A stretch of 64,000 nucleotides of DNA from positions 372,001 to 436,000 of the forward strand of contig CAWIPO010000008.1 of the NCBI GenBank assembly GCA_963838095.1. The letters run 5' to 3'. Under the pieces are notes generated by a model. It was not told the DNA's origin. It saw only the letters and a list, made by a program, of their open reading frames with translations, and made no database searches. This document shows positions 31,647 to 39,986 of the stretch, in pieces; the stretch's first letter is position 1; each line of letters opens with the position of its first letter. The stretch is from CAWCGU01 sp963838095 (GTDB lineage Bacteria; Actinomycetota; Thermoleophilia; Solirubrobacterales; 70-9). The translations under genes and the position numbers were made by a program.

Positions 31647-32111
31647 TCAGTCGGTGCCGGCGAACTTCAGCTGACCGCGGATCGCTCCGTCGGGGTAATC
31701 GTCGTTGTGCACGTTGACGTAGTAGCGCTCGGGGACACTGCCCAGCTTTGCCAACAGTCGTGGGCTCACGTCCCTGTAGCAGCCGTCGATCGGGCTCGAG
31801 GTGACGCCGTCGAAGAGCGTGAACTTGATCGGACCGGTGCTGCCGCGGGGGGCCTTGTGGATGTGGGCCGCGAACGGGTCGAGGATGTTCCTGAACTCCA
31901 TCGCAAAGCAGAGCTTGCCCTTGCCGGGGTTGACCTTGACCGCGACGAATCCTTTCCCGTCCGGGTCTCCCGAGCCGGCTGGAACCTCAACCTTGCCGCC
32001 CATCTGCGTAGCGAGGATCGCCTTGCCGGTGCCGGCGCTGCCGATTCCCGGCGCGATCAACACACCCGCTATCGCGATTCCGCCAATCAGTGCCCTTCCC
32101 CTTGCTCCCAT
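31647..32111 (-). CDS. Secreted CHRD-domain protein (paralogue)
   Basis: 154 residues from ATG 32111 with an ideal ribosome binding site (aaggagggg). Signal peptide ALIGGIAIAGVLIAPGIGSAG, then a CHRD domain: AAHIHKAPRGSTGPIKFTLF, and YYVNVHNDDYPDGAIRGQLK. The pair of Cys is conserved with the neighbour (LCFAMEF, DGCYRD). The two CHRD genes are tandem duplicates about 87 bp apart on the same strand. A longer frame start upstream overlaps thrS and was rejected. Confidence 0.9.
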   Translation of the reverse strand: MGARGRALIGGIAIAGVLIAPGIGSAGTGKAILATQMGGKVEVPAGSGDPDGKGFVAVKVNPGKGKLCFAMEFRNILDPFAAHIHKAPRGSTGPIKFTLFDGVTSSPIDGCYRDVSPRLLAKLGSVPERYYVNVHNDDYPDGAIRGQLKFAGTD

Positions 32112-32182
32112 TGCTCCCCTCCTTCGGGTTGATCGTTGGGGCGACTCTACACCCATGGGCAGCCCTGAGCCGGGGGACTAGC

Positions 32183-34123
32183 ATGGCCGCGATGGCGACG
32201 ATCACGGTCACACTCCCGGACGGTACGCCGCTGGAGCTCGAGGAAGGGGCCAGTGGCGCCGACGCCGCACAGGCGATCGGCCCCCGCCTGGCGAAGGACG
32301 CGATCGCCGTGAAGGTGGACGGCGAGGTTCGCGACCTGACCGCACCGCTCCCGGACGGCGCCGAGCTCGAGATCGTCACACCCGGCTCCGACGCCGCGCT
32401 CGAGGTGATTCGCCACGACGCCGCGCACGTGATGGCGACCGCCGTGCTCGACCTGTGGCCCGAGACGAAGGTCTCGATCGGACCGCCGATCGCCAACGGC
32501 TTCTACTACGACTTCGACTTCGGCGACGGGTTCCGGCCCTCGGACGCCGACCTCGAGCAGATCGAGCAGCGGATGCAGGCCCACATCGACGCCGACGAGC
32601 GATTCGAGCGGCGCGAGATGGCGGCCGAGAAGGCGGTCGAGAAGTTCGGCGCCGAGCAGCAGCCCTACAAGGTGGAGCTGATCGAGGATCTCGTCAGCGA
32701 CGAGGGCGTGGAGGAGGTGTCGCTCTATCGCAACGGCCCCTTCGAGGACCTCTGCCGCGGGCCGCACGGCCCCTCGACCGGCCGTATCAAGGCGTTCAAG
32801 CTGAACTCGCTCGCCGGCGCCTATTGGCGCGGCGACGAGACCAGGCAGATGCTGACCCGCATCTACGGCACAGCCTTCTTCAGCTCGAAGGAGCTCGACG
32901 AGCACCTCCAGCGCCTCGAGGAGGCTCGCGCCCGCGATCATCGCCGCCTCGGCCCCGAGCTCGACCTGTTCATGCTCCGGCCGGAGTCGCCCGGGATGCC
33001 CTTCTGGCTCCCGAACGGCACCGTGCTCCTGCGCCTGATCGAGACCGAGGTGCGAGCCCATCTGCGCCGCCGCGGCTATGTCGAGATCAAGACGCCGCAG
33101 GTGCTCGACGAGGAGCTGTGGCACCGCTCCGGGCACTGGGACAACTACCGCGAGAACATGTTCTTCGCCCAGCCGTCCGAGCGCGACCGCGACGAGGCCG
33201 AGCGCCGCTACGCGCTGCGGCCGATGAACTGTCCCGGAGCGTGTCTCGTCTTCGGCTCCCGCCCGCGCTCCTATCGCGAGCTGCCCCTGCGGCTGGCGGA
33301 GTTCGGGCTCGTGTCGCGCTACGAGCGCGAGGGCGTGCTGCACGGGCTGCTGCGCGTGCGCGCCTTCACCCAGGACGACGCGCACGTCTACTGCACGCTC
33401 GATCAGGTCCCCGACGAGGTCGACTCGATCTGCGAGGCGATCGACCAGCTGTATTCGCGCTTCGGGTTCGAGGACGTGCGGGTGGAGCTGTCCACGCGAC
33501 CGGAGAAGTCAATCGGCACGGACGAGCAATGGGAGCAGGCGGAGGATGCGCTGCGCGAGGCGCTCGAGCGCCAGGACCGTGACTACGACGTCAGCCCCGG
33601 AGAGGGGACTTTCTACGGGCCGAAGATCGACTTCCACGTCACCGACGCACTCGGCCGCTCCTGGCAGTGCGGAACCTGCCAGATCGACTTCCAGATGCCC
33701 GAGCGCTTCGATCTCGCCTACGTCGGCGCCGACAACGCCGAGCACCGCCCGGTGATGATCCACCGCGCGCTGCTGGGCTCGATGGAGCGCTTCGCCGGGA
33801 TCCTGATCGAGCACCACGGGGGACGCTTCCCCGACTGGCTGGCGCCCGTGCAGGCGCTGGTGCTTCCGGTCTCCGACAGGCACAACTCCTATGCCGAGCG
33901 CGTCGCCGCCGAGCTCGCGGAAGCCGAGGTGCGGGTGGGCGTGGACGCGCGCTCGGAGTCGGTTGGGAAGAAGATCCGCGACGCCGAGCTCTCCAAGGCG
34001 CCCTACATGCTCGTCGTCGGGGAGCGTGAGGAGTCGGCCGGCGAGGTGGCCGTGCGCTCGCACGACGAGGGCGATCTGGGCACGGAGCTGGTACAGAACT
34101 TCGCCCAGCGGCTACAGAAGTGA
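32183..34123 (+). CDS. thrS: Threonyl-tRNA synthetase
   Basis: About 646 residues. Order: TGS domain (TITVTLPDGTPLELEEGASG), editing/SAD domain with HxxxH in RHDAAHVMA and the CRGPH motif (EDLCRGPHGPSTG), class II catalytic core with motif 2 region (ALRPMNCPGACLVFGS, Cys a zinc ligand; RAFTQDDAHVYC) and motif 3 (HRALLGSMERFAGILIEHHG), then the anticodon-binding domain. It charges tRNA-Thr in the cytosol. ATG 32183 is chosen, with ATG 32192 as alternative; a ggggga sequence precedes. It heads the run of translation genes. Confidence 0.97.
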   Translation: MAAMATITVTLPDGTPLELEEGASGADAAQAIGPRLAKDAIAVKVDGEVRDLTAPLPDGAELEIVTPGSDAALEVIRHDAAHVMATAVLDLWPETKVSIGPPIANGFYYDFDFGDGFRPSDADLEQIEQRMQAHIDADERFERREMAAEKAVEKFGAEQQPYKVELIEDLVSDEGVEEVSLYRNGPFEDLCRGPHGPSTGRIKAFKLNSLAGAYWRGDETRQMLTRIYGTAFFSSKELDEHLQRLEEARARDHRRLGPELDLFMLRPESPGMPFWLPNGTVLLRLIETEVRAHLRRRGYVEIKTPQVLDEELWHRSGHWDNYRENMFFAQPSERDRDEAERRYALRPMNCPGACLVFGSRPRSYRELPLRLAEFGLVSRYEREGVLHGLLRVRAFTQDDAHVYCTLDQVPDEVDSICEAIDQLYSRFGFEDVRVELSTRPEKSIGTDEQWEQAEDALREALERQDRDYDVSPGEGTFYGPKIDFHVTDALGRSWQCGTCQIDFQMPERFDLAYVGADNAEHRPVMIHRALLGSMERFAGILIEHHGGRFPDWLAPVQALVLPVSDRHNSYAERVAAELAEAEVRVGVDARSESVGKKIRDAELSKAPYMLVVGEREESAGEVAVRSHDEGDLGTELVQNFAQRLQK

Positions 34124-34252
34124 CCTATACTCGCGGCAATGCAGAGCACCCGACCACCGCGCCGTTGAGCGCCCCCGTCTCTGCTTTCCGAGTTTTGCCC
34201 ACCTCCCCGCGACCGCAGGCAGTTTGATCAGCTTTCAGTCGCGCATTGACTA

Positions 34253-35032
34253 GTGCCGGTACCGCGTAGGTTCGACCGCCGGCCGCCCGAGCGCGATCTG
34301 ACTCGGATCAACGAGAAGATCCGGGTCCCTGAGGTTCGGCTGGTCGGCGCAGACGGGCAGCAGGTGGGCGTTGTCGCCACTCAGGACGCGCTCTCACAGG
34401 CGAGGGAGCAGGACCTCGACCTGGTTGAGGTTGCGCCCGAGGCCAAGCCGCCGGTCGCCCGCCTGCTCGACTACTCGAAGTACAAGTACGAGCAGGAGCA
34501 GAAGGCCAAGGCCGCTCGTCGCCACCAGCAGGAGGTGAACGTCCGCGAGATCAAGTTCCGGCCGAAGATCGCGGACCACGATTACGAGACGAAGAAAGGC
34601 CACGTGAAGCGGTTCCTGAACCAGAAGGACAAGGTGAAGGTGACGATCATGTTCCGCGGCCGCGAGCAGGCGCACCCGGAGCGCGGCCGGATGCTGCTGG
34701 CGCGCCTTTTCGACGACCTCGACGACATGGCGGTGATCGAGCAGCAGCCCGTGCAGGAGGGGCGCAACATGATGATGATGCTCGCCCCGCTGCGCGACGG
34801 GGCCGCCCGCGGGCGCGAGCCGGTCCGGGTCGTGGGTGCCCCGCCCAAAGAGCCGGCTCCGGGAGCCCAGGCAGCGCCCACTGCGGCGGCGCCTGAGGCG
34901 CCAGAGCCGGCCGAGGCGGCTGACGCTGACACTGACGCGCAGCCCGCGGCCGAGGATTCGGCTTCCGAGGCGGAGCCTTCGGGCGGCGACGAAGCCGCCG
35001 AGGAGCCCGCCGCCGAGCAGCAGGCCTCATAG
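34253..35032 (+). CDS. infC: Translation initiation factor IF-3 with long acidic tail
   Basis: 259 residues; the IF-3 body (about 1-180) is complete: RINEKIRVPEVRLVGADGQQ, DLDLVEVAPEAKPPVARLLD, YSKYKYEQEQKAKAARR and VNVREIKFRPKIADHDYETK. The last ~80 residues are an Ala/Pro/Glu/Asp-rich disordered tail absent from E. coli IF-3 (180 residues). GTG 34253 is the first start after an in-frame TGA at 34247; no ribosome binding site is visible. infC genes often use rare starts, but no in-frame ATT is found. The usual infC-rpmI-rplT order follows. Confidence 0.95.
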   Translation: MPVPRRFDRRPPERDLTRINEKIRVPEVRLVGADGQQVGVVATQDALSQAREQDLDLVEVAPEAKPPVARLLDYSKYKYEQEQKAKAARRHQQEVNVREIKFRPKIADHDYETKKGHVKRFLNQKDKVKVTIMFRGREQAHPERGRMLLARLFDDLDDMAVIEQQPVQEGRNMMMMLAPLRDGAARGREPVRVVGAPPKEPAPGAQAAPTAAAPEAPEPAEAADADTDAQPAAEDSASEAEPSGGDEAAEEPAAEQQAS

Positions 35033-35068
35033 AGACCGCTTCGCGTCTGCTTCAATAGGCCGTTCCTG

Positions 35069-35275
35069 ATGCCGAAGATGAAGACCCATTCGGGTGCGAA
35101 GAAGCGCTTCAAGAAGACCGCGAGCGGGAAGCTGCGCGGTAAGCGCGCCTACTCGAGCCACATGCTCGAGCACAAGTCGCCGAAGCGAAAGCGCCGCATG
35201 CGCAAGCCGGTCGAGATCGCCCCGCAGGACGCCGGGCGGGTCGATTCGCTGCTGGCCGGAAGGGGTCGCAAGTGA
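35069..35275 (+). CDS. rpmI: 50S ribosomal protein L35
   Basis: 68 residues, MPKMKTHSGAKKRFKKTASG with KLRGKRAYSSHMLEHKS and a C-terminal DSLLAGRGRK, standard length and sequence. Very basic. It overlaps rplT by 4 bp (GTGA) and follows infC, the conserved IF-3 operon. Confidence 0.97.
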   Translation: MPKMKTHSGAKKRFKKTASGKLRGKRAYSSHMLEHKSPKRKRRMRKPVEIAPQDAGRVDSLLAGRGRK

Positions 35276-35631
35276 GCCGGGCGACGAACGCCGTCGCGCG
35301 CCGCAGGCGCCGCAAGCGCACGCTCGAGCGAGCGAAGGGCTACTACGGGCGCAAGCACTCCAGCTACCGCTTCGCGAAGGAGCAGCTGATGCGCTCCGAC
35401 GCGTACGCCTACCGCGATCGGCGGACGCGCAAGCGCGAGTTCCGGCGCCTGTGGATCATTCGCATCAACGCCGCCGCCCGTCGGGAGGGCATGAGCTACT
35501 CGGAGCTGATGCACGGCCTCCGCGAGGCCGGCGTCGAGGTGAACCGGAAGATGCTCGCGGACATCGCCGTCCGCGACCCCGAGGCGTTCCGCCGATTTGC
35601 CGACCAGGCCCGGGAGGCCGTCGCCGCGTAG
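35272..35631 (+). CDS. rplT: 50S ribosomal protein L20
   Basis: 119 residues, GTG start overlapping the rpmI stop. Family signatures RRKRTLERAKGYYGRKHSSY, RDRRTRKREFRRLWIIRINA and the C-terminal DIAVRDPEAFRRFADQA are present. L20 nucleates 50S assembly and in many bacteria represses its own operon at the mRNA. An intrinsic terminator follows at 35656. Confidence 0.97.
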   Translation: MSRATNAVARRRRRKRTLERAKGYYGRKHSSYRFAKEQLMRSDAYAYRDRRTRKREFRRLWIIRINAAARREGMSYSELMHGLREAGVEVNRKMLADIAVRDPEAFRRFADQAREAVAA

Positions 35632-35655
35632 CGACGGTCACATACCACGAACCCC

Positions 35656-35689
35656 GGGCGGCCCATCCAGAGCGGAGGCCGCCCTTTTT
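35656..35689 (+). terminator. Rho-independent terminator after rplT
   Basis: GGGCGGCC/GGCCGCCC 8-bp stem, 13-nt loop, then TTTTT at 35685-35689. The T-run ends one base before the ATG of the next gene, so the terminator occupies the place where a ribosome binding site would be. Confidence 0.85.
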
Positions 35690-35690
35690 C

Positions 35691-36386
35691 ATGATCACAA
35701 GTCCCGAAAACGACAAGCTGAAGTTGATCCGCAAGCTCCACTCCCGCAGCGGGCGCGAGAAGAGCGGGCTGTTCGTGGCCGAGGGCGAGGATCTGATCGA
35801 CGCGGCGGAGCGGGCTGAAGCCGAGGCGGAATTCGTGTTGCAGGCCGGGGTGGACGTCGAGGCAGAGCTCCTCGACGCCGTCAGCACGCTTGGTTCCGGC
35901 ACGCGAGTGATCGGCGTTTACCCACAGCGCTTTTCGGACCCCGGAGGCCAGCTCTCCGTTTACCTGCACGGCGTCGGGGACCCCGGCAACGTCGGCACAG
36001 CGATCCGCGCCGCGCACGCGCTGGCCGACGGACCCGTCGTCGTCGGTCCCGACTGTGCCGATCCCTACTCGCCGAAGGCGGTGCGCGCGAGCATGGGATC
36101 GGTCTTCGCGCGACCGCCTGCTCGGGCGGGCTTCGAGCAACTCGAGGCGACAACCGTCGCTCTCGATACACATGCCGGTACCCCGCTTTCGGAGCTGGTG
36201 CTCGAGCCGCCGCTCGTCGTCTGTGTTGGCGCCGAGCGCGACGGGCTGCCGCCTGATCTACTCGATGCCGCCCGGCATCGCGCCCGAATCCCAATCCGCG
36301 TCGGCGGCCCGGATTCGCTGAACGCCGCGATGGCGGCGACCGTTGCGCTCTATGAGTTCGCAAATAGGATCGGCGACGGTGGCTGA
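35691..36386 (+). CDS. TrmH/SpoU-family RNA 2'-O-methyltransferase
   Basis: 231 residues. N-terminal substrate-binding domain ITSPENDKLKLIRKLHSRSG, then EKSGLFVAEGEDLIDAA. The SPOUT catalytic domain has motif 1 HGVGDPGNVGTAIRAA, motif 2 VGAERDGLP and motif 3 IPIRVGGPDSLNAAMAATVA, all intact. It methylates a ribose in tRNA or rRNA; which one is not decidable. The usual position between rplT and pheS in actinobacteria supports the call. The start follows the terminator immediately without a ribosome binding site. The stop overlaps pheS. Confidence 0.92.
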   Translation: MITSPENDKLKLIRKLHSRSGREKSGLFVAEGEDLIDAAERAEAEAEFVLQAGVDVEAELLDAVSTLGSGTRVIGVYPQRFSDPGGQLSVYLHGVGDPGNVGTAIRAAHALADGPVVVGPDCADPYSPKAVRASMGSVFARPPARAGFEQLEATTVALDTHAGTPLSELVLEPPLVVCVGAERDGLPPDLLDAARHRARIPIRVGGPDSLNAAMAATVALYEFANRIGDGG

Positions 36387-37494
36387 TCCGGTAACTCGCA
36401 TCGAAGCGCTCAGGGCAGAAGCCGAGGCGGCGATCGCCGCGGCGAGCGACCCGGGTGCGCTGGAGGATCTGCGCGTGCGCTTCCTGGGGCGGAAGGCGGA
36501 GCTGACGACGATCCTGCGCGGCATCGCCGAGCTCCCGGCCGAGCAGCGCGGCGCCGTGGGGAAAGCCGGGAACGAGGTTCGCCAGGCGCTCGAGCAGTTG
36601 CTCGTGGAGCGAGCCGCGGAGCTCGAGGGCTCCGAGCTGGAGCGCCGTCTCGCCGGCGATCGCATCGACGTCACGCTTCCGGGCGCGCCCGCCCCGCCGG
36701 CCGGCGCCCGCAACCTGCTGCTACGCACCCAGCGGGAGATCGAGGACCTGTTCGTCGGCCTCGGGTACCGGGTGATGGAGGGGCCCGAGGTCGAGCTCGA
36801 CTACTACAACTTCACCGCCCTCAACCACCCCCCGGGGCATCCGGCGCGGATGGCCCAGGACACCTTCTACGTCGACCCGGAGACGCTAGATCCGCAGCTG
36901 CGGGTCGGCGGCTTACCTCCAGGGCCCGAAGACGCCGTCCTCCGCACCCACACCTCGCCGATGCAGGTGCGCTCGATGGAGGCGCAGGGCCCGCCGATCG
37001 CGATCATCGTCCCCGGCCGCTGCTATCGCTCCGACCCCTTCGACGCCACGCACAGCCCGGTCTTCCATCAGGTCGAGGGCCTGGCGGTCGCCGAGGACAT
37101 CACCCTCGCCGACCTCAAGGGCACGCTGGACGAGTTCGCGCGCGGGATCTTCGGTGGCGAACGCGGCACGCGCTTTCGTCCCGGGTTCTTCCCCTTCACC
37201 GAGCCCAGCGTCGAGGTGGACGTCGCCTGCTTTCGCTGCGACGGCACCGGCCGGCTGGAGGACGGCTCGCGCGATCCGCTGTGTAAGGGGATCGGCTGGA
37301 TCGAGATCCTCGGAGCCGGAATGGTCGATCCCAACGTGTTCGGCTTCGTCGAGCAAAACGGCTACGACCCCGAGCGCGTGCAGGGCTTCGCGTTCGGGAT
37401 GGGGATCGAGCGGATCGCGATGCTGAAGCACGGCGTCCCCGACCTGCGCAGGTTCTTCGAGAACGACGTCCGGGTCCTGGAGCAGTTCCGTTGA
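36379..37494 (+). CDS. pheS: Phenylalanyl-tRNA synthetase alpha subunit
   Basis: About 371 residues from GTG 36379, overlapping the upstream stop by 8 bp. N-terminal coiled coil (ALRAEAEAAIAAASDPGALE), then class II core: LLRTQREIEDLFVGLGYRVM, motif 2 CYRSDPFDATHSPVFHQVEG, and motif 3 FGMGIERIAMLKHGVPDLR. GGERGTRFRPGFFPFTEPSV contains the Phe-binding elements. Works as alpha2beta2 with PheT. The TTG start of pheT overlaps its stop, so the subunits are coupled. Confidence 0.96.
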   Translation: MADPVTRIEALRAEAEAAIAAASDPGALEDLRVRFLGRKAELTTILRGIAELPAEQRGAVGKAGNEVRQALEQLLVERAAELEGSELERRLAGDRIDVTLPGAPAPPAGARNLLLRTQREIEDLFVGLGYRVMEGPEVELDYYNFTALNHPPGHPARMAQDTFYVDPETLDPQLRVGGLPPGPEDAVLRTHTSPMQVRSMEAQGPPIAIIVPGRCYRSDPFDATHSPVFHQVEGLAVAEDITLADLKGTLDEFARGIFGGERGTRFRPGFFPFTEPSVEVDVACFRCDGTGRLEDGSRDPLCKGIGWIEILGAGMVDPNVFGFVEQNGYDPERVQGFAFGMGIERIAMLKHGVPDLRRFFENDVRVLEQFR

Positions 37495-39986
37495 GACTGC
37501 CGTGGAGCTGGCTGCGGGAGTACTGCGCTCCCGATCTGTCCCCCGAGGAGCTGGCGGACCGTATCGCCATGCGCGCGATCGAGGTCGAGCGCATCTCGCA
37601 CATCGGGGTCGCCTCGGAGGACAACTTCGTGGTCGGAAAGGTGGCATCGGTCGAGAAGCACCCCGACGCCGATCGTCTCAGCGTCTGCGTGGTCGACACC
37701 GGCGACGGTGAGCGCACGATCGTCTGCGGCGCTCCGAACGTCGCCGCCGGGCAGACCGTCCCCGTCGCGCTCCCGGGCGCGGTGCTCGCAGACGGCACGA
37801 AGCTCAAGAAGGCGAAGCTGCGCGGGGTGGAGTCGAACGGGATGATCCTCAGTGAGACGGAGCTGGGAATTGGTGAGGACGCCGAGGGGATAATTGAGCT
37901 GTCCGCCTCCTCCGCTTCGCGTCCGGGGGCGGCCAGGTCAGCTGAGGGATGGGCGCCCGGTACCGCGCTCGCGGAGGTCCTTCCAATCAGGGAGCCGGTG
38001 ATCGAGCTCGAGCCGACGTCGAACCGGGTCGACTGCTTCGGCGTCTACGGCGTCGCCCGCGAGGTGCACGCGGTCACCGGGGCCGAGCTCTCCAAGCCGC
38101 CGTGGGCGCAGGACGCGGAGGCGACCGGCTCCGGCAAGATCGCCGACCACGCGTCGGTGACCGTTGAGGTGCCGGAGCTCTGCCCCCGATTCACCGCCCG
38201 GGCGTTCACGGAGGTCGAGATCGCCCCGTCGCCGCTGTGGCTGCGCGCGCGGCTGCTTGCGGCGGGCCAGCGGCCGATCAACAACGTCGTCGACATCACC
38301 AACTACGTGATGCTGCTGACTGCGCAGCCTCTGCATGCCTTCGACCTCGACAGGGTCCCCGACGGCGAGCTGATCATCCGAACCGCCACCGAGGGAGAGA
38401 CGATGATGACCCTCGACGGCGTGGAACGCAGCTTCGACACCGACGCCGTCCTGGTTTGCGACCGCAACGGCCCATCCGGCATCGCCGGGATCATGGGTGG
38501 GCAGGTCTCGGAGGTCTCGGAGACGACGACGCGGGTGCTGCTGGAGGTTGCGACCTGGAACGGGGTCAACATCCTGCGCACCTCACGCAAGCTCGGGCTG
38601 CGCTCCGAGGCCTCGAACCGCTTCGAGAAGCAGCTCCACCCGGAGTTGGCGATCTGGGGGCAGCGGGTGGCCTCGCGATTGATGGTCGACATCTGCGGTG
38701 CGAAGCTCGTCCCCGGAACGATCGACGTCGCCGCCGAGGCGCCGCCGCGGAATCGGATCCGCCTCCGCTCCGGCCGCGCGCAGAAGCTGCTGGGGATGCC
38801 GGTCTCGCGCGAGCAGAGCGCCGACTACCTCGAGCGGCTCGAGTTCGCGGTCGGGTCCGACGGTGACGATCTCGACGTCGACGTGCCGGTGCATCGGTAT
38901 TACGACGTCACGCGCGAGGTCGACCTCGTTGAAGAGGTGGGACGGATCCACGGATACGACGAGCACCTGCCGGCTACGCTCCCCGAAGAAGGTGTGCAGG
39001 GGGGCCGGCTGAGTCGCGAGCAGGCGATTCGCCGCCGGGTGGAGGACGTGATGCGCGACCTTGGATTCAGTGGGATCGTGACGCTGAGCCTCACCGACCC
39101 GGGGATGGCCAGGCGGCTGCGAATACCGGCCGACGATCCCCGCTCGCGGCCGATTCGGGTTTCGAATCCACTCTCGGTCGACCACTCGGTTCTGCGCCCG
39201 ACCCTGCTGGGCTCGCTTCTCGATGCCGCCCGCTACAACCTCGCTCACGGCGCCGAGCGGGTCGCGCTGTGCGAGGTTGGCCGCGGGTACCTGGCCGAGG
39301 GCGCGCAATCCGACGGGGTGCTCGGCGGGAGCTTTGCCGGCGACCAGCCCGCGCCCGCATACGAGCCGCAGCGACTGGGAGCCGTGGCTGCCGGGACCCT
39401 TGCTCCGGGCGGATGGCGTGACGATGCGCAGCCCGCCGACTTCTTCGTCCTCAAGGGCGTGCTCGAGGCGCTCGCCGCCCAAATTGGAATCGAAATCGAG
39501 GTTGAGCCGGGTTCCGAGCCGTTCCTGCATCCCGGCCGCGCGGCGCGCGTAAGCGTCGGTGGCCGTGCCGCCGGCTGGATCGGCGAGCTGCATCCGCTCG
39601 TCTGCCGCACGTGGGACATGGAGGCGGCGGTTGCGTGGGAACTCGATCTCGCACCGCTGGTCGAGGCGTCGCCGATCGGATTGGAGCTCTACCGGGACGT
39701 GATCTCGTTCCCGGCCGTGCACCAGGACATCGCCGTGGTCGTCGCAGACGATGTCGAGGCGGAACAGGTGAAGCGCGCAGTGCTGGAGGGAGGCGGCGAC
39801 CTGCTGCAGAGCGCCGAGACCTTCGACCTCTACCGCGGCGAGCAGGTGGGCGACGGCCGCAAGAGCCTCGCGCTGCGGCTCGAGTTCCGCGCCCGTGACC
39901 GAACGCTCACCGACGAGGAAGTCGCCGCGGTGCGCGAGCGGATCAACGCCGCGCTCGCAGAGATCGGAGGGTCGCTTCGTGAGTGA
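37491..39986 (+). CDS. pheT: Phenylalanyl-tRNA synthetase beta subunit
   Basis: 831 residues, TTG start inside the pheS stop. Domains in order: tRNA-binding OB fold (VASVEKHPDADRLSVCVVDT), B3/B4 editing domain (TSNRVDCFGVYGVAREVHAV), B5 (EEVGRIHGYDEHLPATLPEE end), catalytic-like B6/B7, and C-terminal ferredoxin-like anticodon domain (SLALRLEFRARDRTLTDEEV). Complete and in frame. The argC start overlaps its end, so arginine genes are tied to this operon. Confidence 0.96.
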   Translation: MRLPWSWLREYCAPDLSPEELADRIAMRAIEVERISHIGVASEDNFVVGKVASVEKHPDADRLSVCVVDTGDGERTIVCGAPNVAAGQTVPVALPGAVLADGTKLKKAKLRGVESNGMILSETELGIGEDAEGIIELSASSASRPGAARSAEGWAPGTALAEVLPIREPVIELEPTSNRVDCFGVYGVAREVHAVTGAELSKPPWAQDAEATGSGKIADHASVTVEVPELCPRFTARAFTEVEIAPSPLWLRARLLAAGQRPINNVVDITNYVMLLTAQPLHAFDLDRVPDGELIIRTATEGETMMTLDGVERSFDTDAVLVCDRNGPSGIAGIMGGQVSEVSETTTRVLLEVATWNGVNILRTSRKLGLRSEASNRFEKQLHPELAIWGQRVASRLMVDICGAKLVPGTIDVAAEAPPRNRIRLRSGRAQKLLGMPVSREQSADYLERLEFAVGSDGDDLDVDVPVHRYYDVTREVDLVEEVGRIHGYDEHLPATLPEEGVQGGRLSREQAIRRRVEDVMRDLGFSGIVTLSLTDPGMARRLRIPADDPRSRPIRVSNPLSVDHSVLRPTLLGSLLDAARYNLAHGAERVALCEVGRGYLAEGAQSDGVLGGSFAGDQPAPAYEPQRLGAVAAGTLAPGGWRDDAQPADFFVLKGVLEALAAQIGIEIEVEPGSEPFLHPGRAARVSVGGRAAGWIGELHPLVCRTWDMEAAVAWELDLAPLVEASPIGLELYRDVISFPAVHQDIAVVVADDVEAEQVKRAVLEGGGDLLQSAETFDLYRGEQVGDGRKSLALRLEFRARDRTLTDEEVAAVRERINAALAEIGGSLRE

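Noticed and set aside
32112..32182. T-box leader before thrS
   Set aside because: Only about 70 bp are available and no T-box sequence or antiterminator pairing is present.
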